Shown here piece after piece: positions 18,049-26,307 of a stretch of 64,000 bases of DNA. The translations under genes were made by a program, and so were the position numbers. Under the pieces are notes generated by a model that saw nothing but the letters and a program-made list of their open reading frames with translations, had not been told where the DNA came from and did not search any database. Position 1 is the first letter of the stretch. Every line of letters begins with the position of its first letter. Origin of the DNA: Maribacter algarum (ex Lu et al. 2025) (nom. illeg.) (lineage in GTDB: Bacteria; Bacteroidota; Bacteroidia; Flavobacteriales; Flavobacteriaceae); assembly GCA_947495915.1 (NCBI GenBank), contig CANMAW010000001.1, forward strand, positions 434,001-498,000, written 5' to 3'.

Positions 18049-18717
18049 ATGAGTGCACTGATCAAATCTTCACTTGCCCGAAAAGTAGTCATGGCCTTAT
18101 CAGGACTTTTCCTAGTTTTCTTTTTAGGGCAACATTTTGTAATTAATATAACTTCGGTAATTGCGCCAGACACCTTTAATTCATGGTCGCATTTTATGGG
18201 GTACAATCCGTTAGTACAGTATTTACTTCAACCAATTTTAATAGCTGGTGTAATTATTCACTTTGTTATGGGTTTTGCTCTTGAACTTCAAAATAGAGCT
18301 GCCAGAGGTGTTCGTTATGTAAGTTATAAAGGAAGCGCCAACTCTTCATGGGTTTCGAGAAATATGCTGATTAGCGGAGCTGTGATTCTTGCTTTCTTAG
18401 CACTTCATTTTTATGACTTTTGGTTTCCAGAAATGGCCTATAAGTATATCGAAGTTAATCCAGAAGATCCAACGCGATATTTGGTAGAAACAGCACATAA
18501 GTTTGAACCTATGTGGAGAACTTTACTCTACATTATAGCCTTTGTTCTTTTGGCTTTGCACCTTTTGCATGGTTTTGCTTCTTCGTTTCAAACCATGGGA
18601 GTGAACAACAAATTCTCTTCAGGTATTAAAACTTTTACTAAAATTTACGCAATAGTAATTCCTTTAGGTTTTATTTTCATTGCTTTATATCACCATTTTA
18701 ACCCAATAACACACTAA
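18049..18717 (+). CDS. sdhC: succinate dehydrogenase cytochrome b subunit
   Basis: 222 residues with five membrane helices, the single large anchor of B-type succinate:quinone reductases (Wolinella fumarate reductase type), which binds two hemes b and menaquinone. His residues in [26 protein letters not shown] and [11 protein letters not shown] are candidate heme ligands. It is the first gene of sdhCAB, with sdhA starting two bases after its stop. A strong promoter precedes it. Confidence 0.95.
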   Translation: MSALIKSSLARKVVMALSGLFLVFFLGQHFVINITSVIAPDTFNSWSHFMGYNPLVQYLLQPILIAGVIIHFVMGFALELQNRAARGVRYVSYKGSANSSWVSRNMLISGAVILAFLALHFYDFWFPEMAYKYIEVNPEDPTRYLVETAHKFEPMWRTLLYIIAFVLLALHLLHGFASSFQTMGVNNKFSSGIKTFTKIYAIVIPLGFIFIALYHHFNPITH

Positions 18718-18719
18718 GC

Positions 18720-20723
18720 ATGGGCATATTGGACTCTAAAATTCCAGCAGGGCCATTGGCCGATAAATGGACCAATCACAAAAATCATATAAATTTAGTC
18801 AACCCAGCCAATAAGCGTAATATTGATGTTATTGTTGTGGGTACCGGTTTAGCTGGTGGAGCTGCAGCAGCAACTTTAGCAGAACTTGGCTATAATGTTA
18901 AAACTTTTTGCTATCAAGATTCTCCACGACGAGCACATTCAATTGCCGCACAAGGTGGTATAAACGCTGCGAAAAATTACCAAGGAGATGGTGATAGTAA
19001 CTACCGCCTATTTTATGACACCGTAAAAGGTGGTGATTATCGCTCTCGTGAAGCAAATGTTTATCGATTAGCAGAAGTATCAGCCAATATCATTGACCAA
19101 TGTGTAGCGCAAGGTGTACCATTTGCTCGTGAATATGGTGGTCTATTAGACAATCGATCATTTGGTGGTGTATTAGTTTCTAGAACATTCTATGCCAAAG
19201 GACAAACTGGACAACAATTATTACTTGGTGCATACGCAGCTATGAACCGTCAAATAAACCGTGGAAAAATCAAATCTTATACACGTCATGAGATGATGGA
19301 TTTGGTAAAAGTTGACGGCAAAGCTAGAGGTATTATAGCAAGAAATCTTGTGACTGGTGAAATCGAAAGACATTCAGGTCATGCGGTTGTATTAGCTACA
19401 GGAGGCTACGGCAATGTATTTTTTCTTTCAACAAATGCCATGGGAAGTAATGTAATGGCTGCTTGGCGTGCACACCGTAAAGGTGCGTTTTTCGCCAACC
19501 CTTGTTACACACAAATACATCCCACCTGTATTCCTGTATCTGGTGATCATCAATCGAAATTAACCCTAATGTCAGAATCGTTACGTAATGACGGGCGTAT
19601 ATGGGTTCCTAAAAGAAAAGAAGATGCTATTGCTATTCGCGAAGGCAAGTTGAAACCAAACCAGCTTAAAGAAGAAGATAGAGATTATTACCTCGAAAGA
19701 AGATATCCAGCTTTTGGTAATTTGGTACCAAGAGATGTGGCCTCTAGAGCAGCAAAAGAACGATGTGATGCTGGTTTTGGAGTTAATAAAACTGGTGAAG
19801 CTGTGTATTTAGATTTTGCGGCCGCAATTGAAAGATATGGCAAGGAAAAAGCACTCACCACAGGAATTCATAATGCAGATAAAAACGTCATTACCAAATT
19901 AGGAAAAGAGGTTGTTGAAGCTAAATACGGAAATCTATTTCAGATGTATGAAAAAATTGTAGATGAAAATCCGTATGAAACTCCTATGATGATTTATCCT
20001 GCGGTTCATTATACTATGGGTGGACTATGGGTCGATTACAATCTACAAACAACCATAGAAGGTTGCTATGCAGCTGGTGAAGCTAATTTTAGTGATCACG
20101 GTGCAAATAGACTTGGCGCTTCTGCTCTAATGCAAGGTTTAGCCGATGGTTATTTTGTTTTACCTTATACTATAGGTGACTATTTATCTAATGATATTCG
20201 AACAGGGACTATACCTACTGATTCTCCAGAATTTGATGCTGCAGAAAAAGATGTTACCGATCGATTAAATAAATTAATGGGAGGTAAAGGTTTACATTCT
20301 GTTGACTACTATCATAAAAAGTTAGGTAAAATTATGTGGAATAAATGTGGAATGAGCAGAAATGCAAAAGAGCTACAAGAAGCCATAGAAGAAATATCTG
20401 CCCTAAGAGCTGATTTCTGGGAAAATGTGAAAATTCCAGGAAGCTCAAACGGAATGAACCAAGAGCTTGAAAAAGCAGGTCGTGTTGCTGACTTTTTAGA
20501 ATTGGGTGAATTATTCGCAAAAGATGCCCTTACAAGAAACGAATCATGCGGTGGTCACTTCAGAGAAGAGTATCAAACGGAAGAAGGTGAAGCTTTACGA
20601 GATGATGAGAATTTTAAATTCGCGTCAGCTTGGGAATACAAAGGTGAGCCAAAAGATGCAGTTCTTCACAAAGAAGAGTTGGTTTACGAAAATATTGAAT
20701 TGAAGACAAGAAGTTATAAATAA
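18720..20723 (+). CDS. sdhA: succinate dehydrogenase/fumarate reductase flavoprotein subunit
   Basis: 667 residues; carries covalent FAD and oxidises succinate at the cytoplasmic face. The N-terminal [15 protein letters not shown] is the FAD Rossmann motif, and [13 protein letters not shown] near residue 70 contains the FAD-linking His. Also visible are the substrate region HPTCIPVSG and the later [13 protein letters not shown]. Its length and the CAB gene order fit the B-type enzymes used by Bacteroidota with menaquinone. It sits between sdhC and sdhB, spaced by two and six bases. Confidence 0.97.
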   Translation: MGILDSKIPAGPLADKWTNHKNHINLVNPANKRNIDVIVVGTGLAGGAAAATLAELGYNVKTFCYQDSPRRAHSIAAQGGINAAKNYQGDGDSNYRLFYDTVKGGDYRSREANVYRLAEVSANIIDQCVAQGVPFAREYGGLLDNRSFGGVLVSRTFYAKGQTGQQLLLGAYAAMNRQINRGKIKSYTRHEMMDLVKVDGKARGIIARNLVTGEIERHSGHAVVLATGGYGNVFFLSTNAMGSNVMAAWRAHRKGAFFANPCYTQIHPTCIPVSGDHQSKLTLMSESLRNDGRIWVPKRKEDAIAIREGKLKPNQLKEEDRDYYLERRYPAFGNLVPRDVASRAAKERCDAGFGVNKTGEAVYLDFAAAIERYGKEKALTTGIHNADKNVITKLGKEVVEAKYGNLFQMYEKIVDENPYETPMMIYPAVHYTMGGLWVDYNLQTTIEGCYAAGEANFSDHGANRLGASALMQGLADGYFVLPYTIGDYLSNDIRTGTIPTDSPEFDAAEKDVTDRLNKLMGGKGLHSVDYYHKKLGKIMWNKCGMSRNAKELQEAIEEISALRADFWENVKIPGSSNGMNQELEKAGRVADFLELGELFAKDALTRNESCGGHFREEYQTEEGEALRDDENFKFASAWEYKGEPKDAVLHKEELVYENIELKTRSYK

Positions 20724-20729
20724 GCAGCT

Positions 20730-21476
20730 ATGAAGCTTACTCTAAAAATTTGGCGTCAAAAAGACGCTTCCAGTAAAGGCAAAATGGTCGACTATTCTTT
20801 AAACGGAGTAGAAGGCGACATGTCCTTTTTAGAAATGTTAGATGTTCTAAACGAAGAACTAATAAATAAAGGTGAAGAACCCGTAGAATTTGATCATGAT
20901 TGTCGTGAAGGTATTTGCGGTACCTGCTCGCTTCAAATTAACGGTGAACCCCATGGCCCTGACAGATTGGTTACTACTTGTCAGCTACATATGAGAAAAT
21001 TTAAAGACGGAGACACCATTGTTATAGAACCATTTAGAGCGAAGGCCTTTCCTGTGATTAAAGATTTAATTGTAGATAGAAGTTCTTTTGATAGAATACA
21101 GCAAGCTGGTGGGTACATTTCAGTAAACACCTCTGGTAATACAGTAGATGCCAATGCTATACCTATCAACAAACATGCAGCGGATGAAGCCATGGACGCA
21201 GCTACGTGTATTGGTTGTGGTGCCTGTGTCGCCGCCTGTAAAAATGCGAGTGCGATGTTGTTTACCTCAGCCAAAGTTTCGCAATTTGCTTTATTGCCAC
21301 AAGGTCAAGTTGAAGCCACTGAAAGAGTACAAAACATGGTCCGTCAAATGGATCTTGAAGGTTTCGGAAACTGCACCAACACTGGAGCTTGTGAAATTGA
21401 ATGTCCAAAAGGAATATCATTAGAAAATATCGCCCGATTAAATAGAGAGTATTACAGCTCTTCATTGAAAGGATAA
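20730..21476 (+). CDS. sdhB: succinate dehydrogenase iron-sulfur subunit
   Basis: 248 residues carrying three clusters in series from FAD to heme. The [2Fe-2S] ligands are in CREGICGTC (Cys60, 65, 68) plus a later Cys; the [4Fe-4S] ligands are in [11 protein letters not shown] near residue 160; the [3Fe-4S] region is [14 protein letters not shown]. Last gene of the sdhCAB operon, followed 27 bases later by a clear terminator. Confidence 0.97.
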   Translation: MKLTLKIWRQKDASSKGKMVDYSLNGVEGDMSFLEMLDVLNEELINKGEEPVEFDHDCREGICGTCSLQINGEPHGPDRLVTTCQLHMRKFKDGDTIVIEPFRAKAFPVIKDLIVDRSSFDRIQQAGGYISVNTSGNTVDANAIPINKHAADEAMDAATCIGCGACVAACKNASAMLFTSAKVSQFALLPQGQVEATERVQNMVRQMDLEGFGNCTNTGACEIECPKGISLENIARLNREYYSSSLKG

Positions 21477-21503
21477 GCTATTACAACAAAGACAATTATT
21501 TAG

Positions 21504-21530
21504 ACCTTCGTCAATTGGCGAAGGTTTTTT
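21504..21530 (+). terminator. sdhCAB intrinsic terminator
   Basis: ACCTTCG (21504-21510) pairs with CGAAGGT (21519-21525); the intervening bases can extend the stem through CAATTG. A run of T follows directly. Confidence 0.88.
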
Positions 21531-21617
21531 TATGTCTAAAACCGAAAAAAATATTGGTTTACCCGTATACATACATTGCTTACTTTAATTATCTATTTTT
21601 ATTCAAAATGCCATAGC

Positions 21618-22772
21618 ATGTCTTTTCAAGTACCTATCATTTCAAAATTACCTCAAGTAAAAACCACCATTTTTACCACTGTTGGAGATTTGGCTCGTAA
21701 ACATAACGCTATTGATCTATCACAAGGTTTTCCAAATTTTGAAGCAGACCCTAATCTCATCAACTTAGTTTCGCAAGCAATGCAAAAGGGTCATAATCAA
21801 TATGCAGGAATGCGAGGCCTACCAGATTTACGTCAAATTCTTTCTGATAAAATAAATCAGCTTCATGGTCGCCATTATAAACCCGAAACAGAAATAACCA
21901 TAGTCGCAGGAGCCACACAAGCGATTTACACGGCAATTACTGCGTTTGTACACCCTAAAGATGAAGTTATAGTTTTAAAACCAGCGTATGATTGCTATGA
22001 ACCTGCAATTGAACTCAATGGTGGTATTGTTGTGCCTATTTCATTAGAAGCCCCTACATACCAAATAGATTGGGAAGTGTTTAAAGAAAAAATTAGTTCG
22101 AAAACTAGGATGGTGATTATCAACACCCCTCATAATCCTATCGGGAAAATTTTTTCAAAGGCCGATATGTTACAACTCCAAGAGATTTTAAGAAACACGA
22201 ATATTATTCTATTGAGTGATGAAGTCTATGAGCATATAATTTTCGATGGAGAAACCCATCAAAGTGCCTCGCGTTTTAGCGACTTAGCTCAAAGAAGCAT
22301 TATTTGTTCATCCTTTGGAAAGACCTTTCACGTTACCGGATGGAAAATAGGCTATTGCGTAGCCCCTGAGCAGCTTTCTTCTGAATTTCAAAAAGTGCAT
22401 CAATTTAATGTATTTTGTGTTCCGAGACCAGTTCAACATGCTCTTGCAAAATACCTTGAAACGCAACAGCATTACTTAGGGTTAGGATCTTTTTATCAAG
22501 AGAAAAGAGACTTTTTTTTAAACGCAATTAAAGATTCACGTTTTAAATTTACGCCAAGTCAAGGGTCATTTTTTCAAATATTAGATTATTCAGAAATCAC
22601 CAATGAACCTGATGATATTCTAGTAAAAAGATTAATTGTAGACCATAAGTTAGCGAGTATCCCTGTTTCTGAATTTAATTTAAACAGAAGAAATGATCAC
22701 ATGTTACGTTTCTGTTTTGCTAAAAAAGAAGAAACTTTAACAAAGGCTGCTGAAATTTTAAATCAAATTTAG
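21618..22772 (+). CDS. methionine aminotransferase-type PLP enzyme
   Basis: Class I/II aminotransferase. The ATG at 21618 (MSFQVPIISKLPQ) is chosen rather than the upstream frame start at 21576, because the longer N-terminus is unconserved-looking and gives 398 rather than the 384 residues expected for YbdL-type enzymes. The PLP lysine lies in SSFGKTFHVTGWKIGYC, and NTPHNPIGK, DEVYEHIIFDG and MLRFCFAKKEE are the family signatures. These enzymes transaminate methionine and glutamine-like substrates. It converges with the serine hydrolase gene, their stops overlapping by four bases. Confidence 0.92.
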   Translation: MSFQVPIISKLPQVKTTIFTTVGDLARKHNAIDLSQGFPNFEADPNLINLVSQAMQKGHNQYAGMRGLPDLRQILSDKINQLHGRHYKPETEITIVAGATQAIYTAITAFVHPKDEVIVLKPAYDCYEPAIELNGGIVVPISLEAPTYQIDWEVFKEKISSKTRMVIINTPHNPIGKIFSKADMLQLQEILRNTNIILLSDEVYEHIIFDGETHQSASRFSDLAQRSIICSSFGKTFHVTGWKIGYCVAPEQLSSEFQKVHQFNVFCVPRPVQHALAKYLETQQHYLGLGSFYQEKRDFFLNAIKDSRFKFTPSQGSFFQILDYSEITNEPDDILVKRLIVDHKLASIPVSEFNLNRRNDHMLRFCFAKKEETLTKAAEILNQI

Positions 22773-23935
22773 TTTAAAGAAGCATTCACCAGCTTCATAA
22801 ACTCTTCAATTTTACTAGGTTCTAACCACCGAGTAACGACCACCAAATCCTTTTCGGAGTCAACAACAATAAAGTTACCCCCAAACCCCGCGGCATAATA
22901 AATGTTTTCTGAAAGGCCTTTCCAATGACGCGATCCTTTTTTATTTAACCACCACATATAACCATAATTCGGATTCGGAATTGAAGGGATAATTGCTTCT
23001 TGAATAAAAGCCTCACTTATTATTTCTTCATCTTTCCATCTACCATTATTTAAAAAAAGAAGTCCAAATCGAGCCATATCTTCTGTGTTAATAAATAAAC
23101 CCGCCCCAGAATGCCCACCACCAGTAACTGACTTCATTTGAATTCCGTCAATTTCAGTCCATGCATGATCATACCCAAACCATCGCCAAGTATTAGAAGC
23201 GCCAATTTTATCCATTACTTCATCTTTTAGCACCATAGGTAGGGGCTTGCGCCAAACATGAGTTAAAGAATACGCTAAAACATTTACACGTACATCATTA
23301 TACTCCATAACGGTACCTGGTGATGCAGGTTTTTGAAACCTCCAATCATCTACTCCTCCTTCTTTCGGCGGTCGATCAGCCCAATCTTTACCTCCCCAAA
23401 GCTCACCTGACCAAGCGGAATTTTGTTGTAATAGCTGTTGCCATGTTATTTGAGCATTATGTTCTCCATCAAAAGTACCATCCCAGATATAATCAATTAC
23501 TTCATCATTCATGTCTGATATAAGATCTTTGTCTTTGGCTAAACCAGCCAGTGTCGAAAGAAAACTTTTGGTAACACTGAAAGTCATATCAACTCTTTTG
23601 GTATCACCCCATTTGGCAACGATATAGCCATTTTTTAATATCATTCCAGCTGGTCCTCCTCTTTTTTTAGTAGGCCCCAGAATCTGATGATATGGTTCTT
23701 TTTCAAAGCCTTTTAAAATGGCGATACGCAAATCACGAGAACCTGAATATTCATTATTTTGGGCAAATTCAACAGCTGTTTCTAATTTGCTTTCATTGAA
23801 GTTGAATTCCTTGGGGTTTTTTTCTTCCCATAGCACATTAGAATCAGGAAAATAATCAGATTTTTGCGCATTCATAAAATTGAAGCAAACCAAGCACATA
23901 ATTATTTTAGAGGCATTTCTCTTTTTAAGAATCAT
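22769..23935 (-). CDS. exported serine hydrolase of the beta-lactamase (class C/DD-peptidase) family
   Basis: The start at 23935 gives MILKKRNASKII and a signal peptide ending near NFMNAQ; an in-frame ATG at 23959 is possible but lengthens the n-region. The catalytic SxxK is in FSVTKSFLS, and the YxN motif is in VMEYNDVRVN. ADRPPKEGGVDDW and GGGHSGAGLF are typical of the Bacteroidota serine hydrolase subgroup. The third motif is probably AAGFGGNFIVV in place of KTG. Substrate unknown, probably peptides or esters in the periplasm. It is divergent from the AraC regulator 57 bases away. Confidence 0.85.
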   Translation of the reverse strand: MILKKRNASKIIMCLVCFNFMNAQKSDYFPDSNVLWEEKNPKEFNFNESKLETAVEFAQNNEYSGSRDLRIAILKGFEKEPYHQILGPTKKRGGPAGMILKNGYIVAKWGDTKRVDMTFSVTKSFLSTLAGLAKDKDLISDMNDEVIDYIWDGTFDGEHNAQITWQQLLQQNSAWSGELWGGKDWADRPPKEGGVDDWRFQKPASPGTVMEYNDVRVNVLAYSLTHVWRKPLPMVLKDEVMDKIGASNTWRWFGYDHAWTEIDGIQMKSVTGGGHSGAGLFINTEDMARFGLLFLNNGRWKDEEIISEAFIQEAIIPSIPNPNYGYMWWLNKKGSRHWKGLSENIYYAAGFGGNFIVVDSEKDLVVVTRWLEPSKIEEFMKLVNASLN

Positions 23936-23992
23936 AACAAGTAGTATATTTAAATTCAACTAACTCCCAAAGTTATTCCCAATTAACCGTTG

Positions 23993-25087
23993 ATGAAAAC
24001 ATTTGATATCGACATTTTTCAACTCCTAATTTTACTAGGGTCCGTTCAAGGATTAATTTTTGCTGCAATAATTTTTATCAGAAAAAAGTTGCGAATTAGA
24101 AGTAACATTTTTTTAAGTTTTATGATTGTATTTATTGCTTCAAGCAATATACAGCATATTCTTATAGACATGAATTATTTGACAGAAGATAACTTCATTC
24201 GCAAGTTATATCTACCACTTCAATGGTTAATTATGCCCATGTTTTATTTACATATTCATGAAGTTATTTACCAAAAAAAATTGTCATTTCGACTTAGAAG
24301 TATCTTGTTTATACCGGTTGTAATAGTGTTCATACTGCACATTATTCATTTCGGTTTGAACTATGACACGATACCTATTTCAGAAATGCCTGATTATTAT
24401 AGCCCTGGTCTTTTGCTTTATACCAATTTTACCTCTTTTCTATATAACGGCCTTATTTTCTACCTCATTTATAACTTATTGATTCATGCAAAGAAAACCA
24501 TTAAGAAGACTTCAACTAAAAAAATCAAAGAACTAAAATGGTACACCTCCGTTATTGGCGTATTTATCTTCATAGCAACCTTAGGACTAATAGTAAATTT
24601 AATAGTTAATATTCTGAAAATTGATCACAGAATAGTTACGTACACCTTTTTACTGTTGGTTTCTGTGGTCGGATACTATTTGGGGTATGTAGCTGTCTAT
24701 AGATCGACAATTAAAGTTTCTGGAGAACTTTTAAACAAATCAACACAATCAACAGGTTTGAGTACCTATGAAAAAATAAGTAGTTACATCATTGAAGAAA
24801 AAAGTTATTTAGATCAAGAAATTAGTTTATCAGAGATTGCGTCTAATTTTGATATTTCTTCTGGATATTTATCTCAGCTTTTTAATACGCATAGTGATCA
24901 AAATTTTAATGATTACATCAACAGGCTCCGCATTGAAACTTCTAAAAAAATGTTGCTTGAAAAACAATTTGAGAATTACACCATTGAATCAATAGGTATT
25001 GAGTGTGGGTTTAAATCAAAATCTAACTTTTATACTGCATTTAAAAAATTCACGGGTAAAACCCCAAGAAACTACGCAAAAAGGTAA
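23993..25087 (+). CDS. membrane-bound AraC-family regulator
   Basis: 364 residues from the ATG at 23993 (a TTG one codon earlier is also in frame). Seven hydrophobic segments fill residues 8-235, then a linker and a C-terminal AraC DNA-binding domain (ISLSEIASNFDISSGYLSQL and IGIECGFKSKSNFYTAFKK, both helix-turn-helix units). It should sense a membrane or periplasmic signal and act from the membrane. Divergent orientation to the serine hydrolase makes that gene the natural candidate target. Confidence 0.9.
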   Translation: MKTFDIDIFQLLILLGSVQGLIFAAIIFIRKKLRIRSNIFLSFMIVFIASSNIQHILIDMNYLTEDNFIRKLYLPLQWLIMPMFYLHIHEVIYQKKLSFRLRSILFIPVVIVFILHIIHFGLNYDTIPISEMPDYYSPGLLLYTNFTSFLYNGLIFYLIYNLLIHAKKTIKKTSTKKIKELKWYTSVIGVFIFIATLGLIVNLIVNILKIDHRIVTYTFLLLVSVVGYYLGYVAVYRSTIKVSGELLNKSTQSTGLSTYEKISSYIIEEKSYLDQEISLSEIASNFDISSGYLSQLFNTHSDQNFNDYINRLRIETSKKMLLEKQFENYTIESIGIECGFKSKSNFYTAFKKFTGKTPRNYAKR

Positions 25088-25280
25088 TAAATACGTCCTG
25101 TATTTACTACAACTTACAGATATAGAACTTTTAAAAAACAACAACTTGTTAATTTTGACCTGTCGATAATTATAGTACTCTTAAAATCGAAAGGGGAAAA
25201 AAATGTGGTTAATTTTTGGGACTTAGCATTTTTACAGTTGATTCCTCTTTTGATTTTAAGTTTTAATGGCACTAACCATT

Positions 25281-25829
25281 CTAAAGACCCCTTTTGTTTT
25301 CAAGCAGGGGTTTTTTTAGTTCATACCTCATCAACCAATCTGTTTGTTTATCTGTACCGATGTAATATGGTTGTGTTGCGAATTTAGCAAAGCCGTTTTT
25401 TTCATAAAAACGTATCGCATGAGTATTCTTTTGCCAAACACCCAACCAGACATATTTTGATTTTTCTTGATTCGCCAATTGCAATGTTTTATCAAGAATG
25501 CTCTTCCCGATTTTGTTTCCTTGAAAACCATCTAAAACATAAATACGCTCTAACTGAATAGCATTTGAAACACTTAACTCATTAGGGCTTTTATTCTTAA
25601 TTATTTTGAAGTAACCGCCTAATTGATGTTCCCAAAAAACAAAGTAAAAACTACAGTCAACATCTTTTAATTGCGACCTAAGGTTTTCTCTTTCGAAAGC
25701 CATATCCATATAAGCTTTAAAATCGCTAGGGTTATTGTCTTTTTCAAAAGCATCGATGAACGTTTTTCTTGAAATTTTTATTAGGGTTTCTAAATCGTCA
25801 AGCGTACAAAGGTGAAATTGAAGTTGCAT
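25281..25829 (-). CDS. GNAT-family N-acetyltransferase
   Basis: 182 residues. The acetyl-CoA binding motif A is read in LERIYVLDGFQGNKIGKSIL (Q/RxxGxG/A type) and motif B in YVWLGVWQKNTHAIRFYEKNG. The substrate cannot be inferred. The C-terminal codons double as the plus-strand terminator of the AraC gene. TATTTTTA upstream (about 25843-25850, minus strand) is a one-mismatch -7 element. Probably monocistronic. Confidence 0.9.
   Translation of the reverse strand: MQLQFHLCTLDDLETLIKISRKTFIDAFEKDNNPSDFKAYMDMAFERENLRSQLKDVDCSFYFVFWEHQLGGYFKIIKNKSPNELSVSNAIQLERIYVLDGFQGNKIGKSILDKTLQLANQEKSKYVWLGVWQKNTHAIRFYEKNGFAKFATQPYYIGTDKQTDWLMRYELKKPLLENKRGL
25287..25317 (+). terminator. terminator inside the 3' end of the convergent GNAT gene
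   Basis: ACCCCT (25287-25292) pairs with AGGGGT (25306-25311), followed by a run of seven T on the plus strand. The same bases encode the last eleven residues of the GNAT protein on the minus strand. It would end the AraC regulator transcript. Confidence 0.75.
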
Positions 25830-25892
25830 AAATTAAAGTCTATTCTAAAAATAGAAGCTTTTAAACAATTTTACAAGTTCAATTTTAACCAC

Positions 25893-25922
25893 AAAAAAAG
25901 CAGCTTTTTGGGGAAAGCTGCT
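25893..25922 (-). terminator. intrinsic terminator of the 35-codon gene
   Basis: AGCAGCTTT (25900-25908) pairs with AAAGCTGCT (25914-25922). On the minus strand the stem is followed by seven T. Its position 24 bases after a short open frame implies that a real transcript ends here. Confidence 0.8.
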
Positions 25923-25946
25923 TTCAGAATCTTTTTAATTAAAGAC

Positions 25947-26054
25947 TTATAACATAAATAGTTTTCGTGTCAACATTACAATGCCACTAAAGAAATCATT
26001 TCTATAAACTTGAATTTCTTCGCGAGTAGGTACTTGGTTCATTTGGGCTTCCAT
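25947..26054 (-). CDS. 35-residue small protein
   Basis: Opens with MEAQMNQVPTREEIQVYRND and ends with a hydrophobic and basic segment (FFSGIVMLTRKLFML). The N-terminal half is charged and probably helical; the C-terminal half could bind a membrane. Support comes from the context: a strong terminator lies 24 bases after its stop. Upstream, TTTC and TACCTTTA with a 20-base spacer (26113-26144, minus strand) make a near-consensus promoter, and the previous gene is closed by another terminator. Not recognised; too short for routine gene callers. The gap 26055-26244 holds only that promoter and a weak 31-codon frame. Confidence 0.55.
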   Translation of the reverse strand: MEAQMNQVPTREEIQVYRNDFFSGIVMLTRKLFML

Positions 26055-26244
26055 TAGATTTAGAGGTTTAAAGTTAGACTTGGGATCAAAACTTTTCTGG
26101 TTAATTACCGTGTAAAGGTATTATCTAACGCTAAGACAGTGAAACTATTGTTGTGAAGTGTATCGAAAATGTTGTGAAAATTATGAGCTGCTAAATTCAT
26201 CGACGTACGACACCTTAAATCACTTAAATCTGGTTATAAGCAAT

Positions 26245-26278
26245 AAAAAAGCGCTATTGCATAAACAATAGAGCTTTT
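26245..26278 (-). terminator. terminator after the PBP1A gene
   Basis: AAAAGCGCTATTG (26247-26259) and CAATAGAGCTTTT (26266-26278) pair over 13 positions with one mismatch. The minus-strand reading ends in a T-rich run, 30 bases past the PBP1A stop. Confidence 0.85.
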
Positions 26279-26307
26279 AGTTATCATAACTTTAGTATTT
26301 GACAAAG

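Noticed and set aside
25205-25387. 60-codon plus-strand frame after the AraC gene
   Set aside because: It runs through the terminator and antisense to the GNAT gene.
26105-26200. 31-codon minus-strand frame upstream of the 35-codon gene
   Set aside because: No terminator, motif or promoter of its own, and the putative promoter of the 35-codon gene lies inside it.
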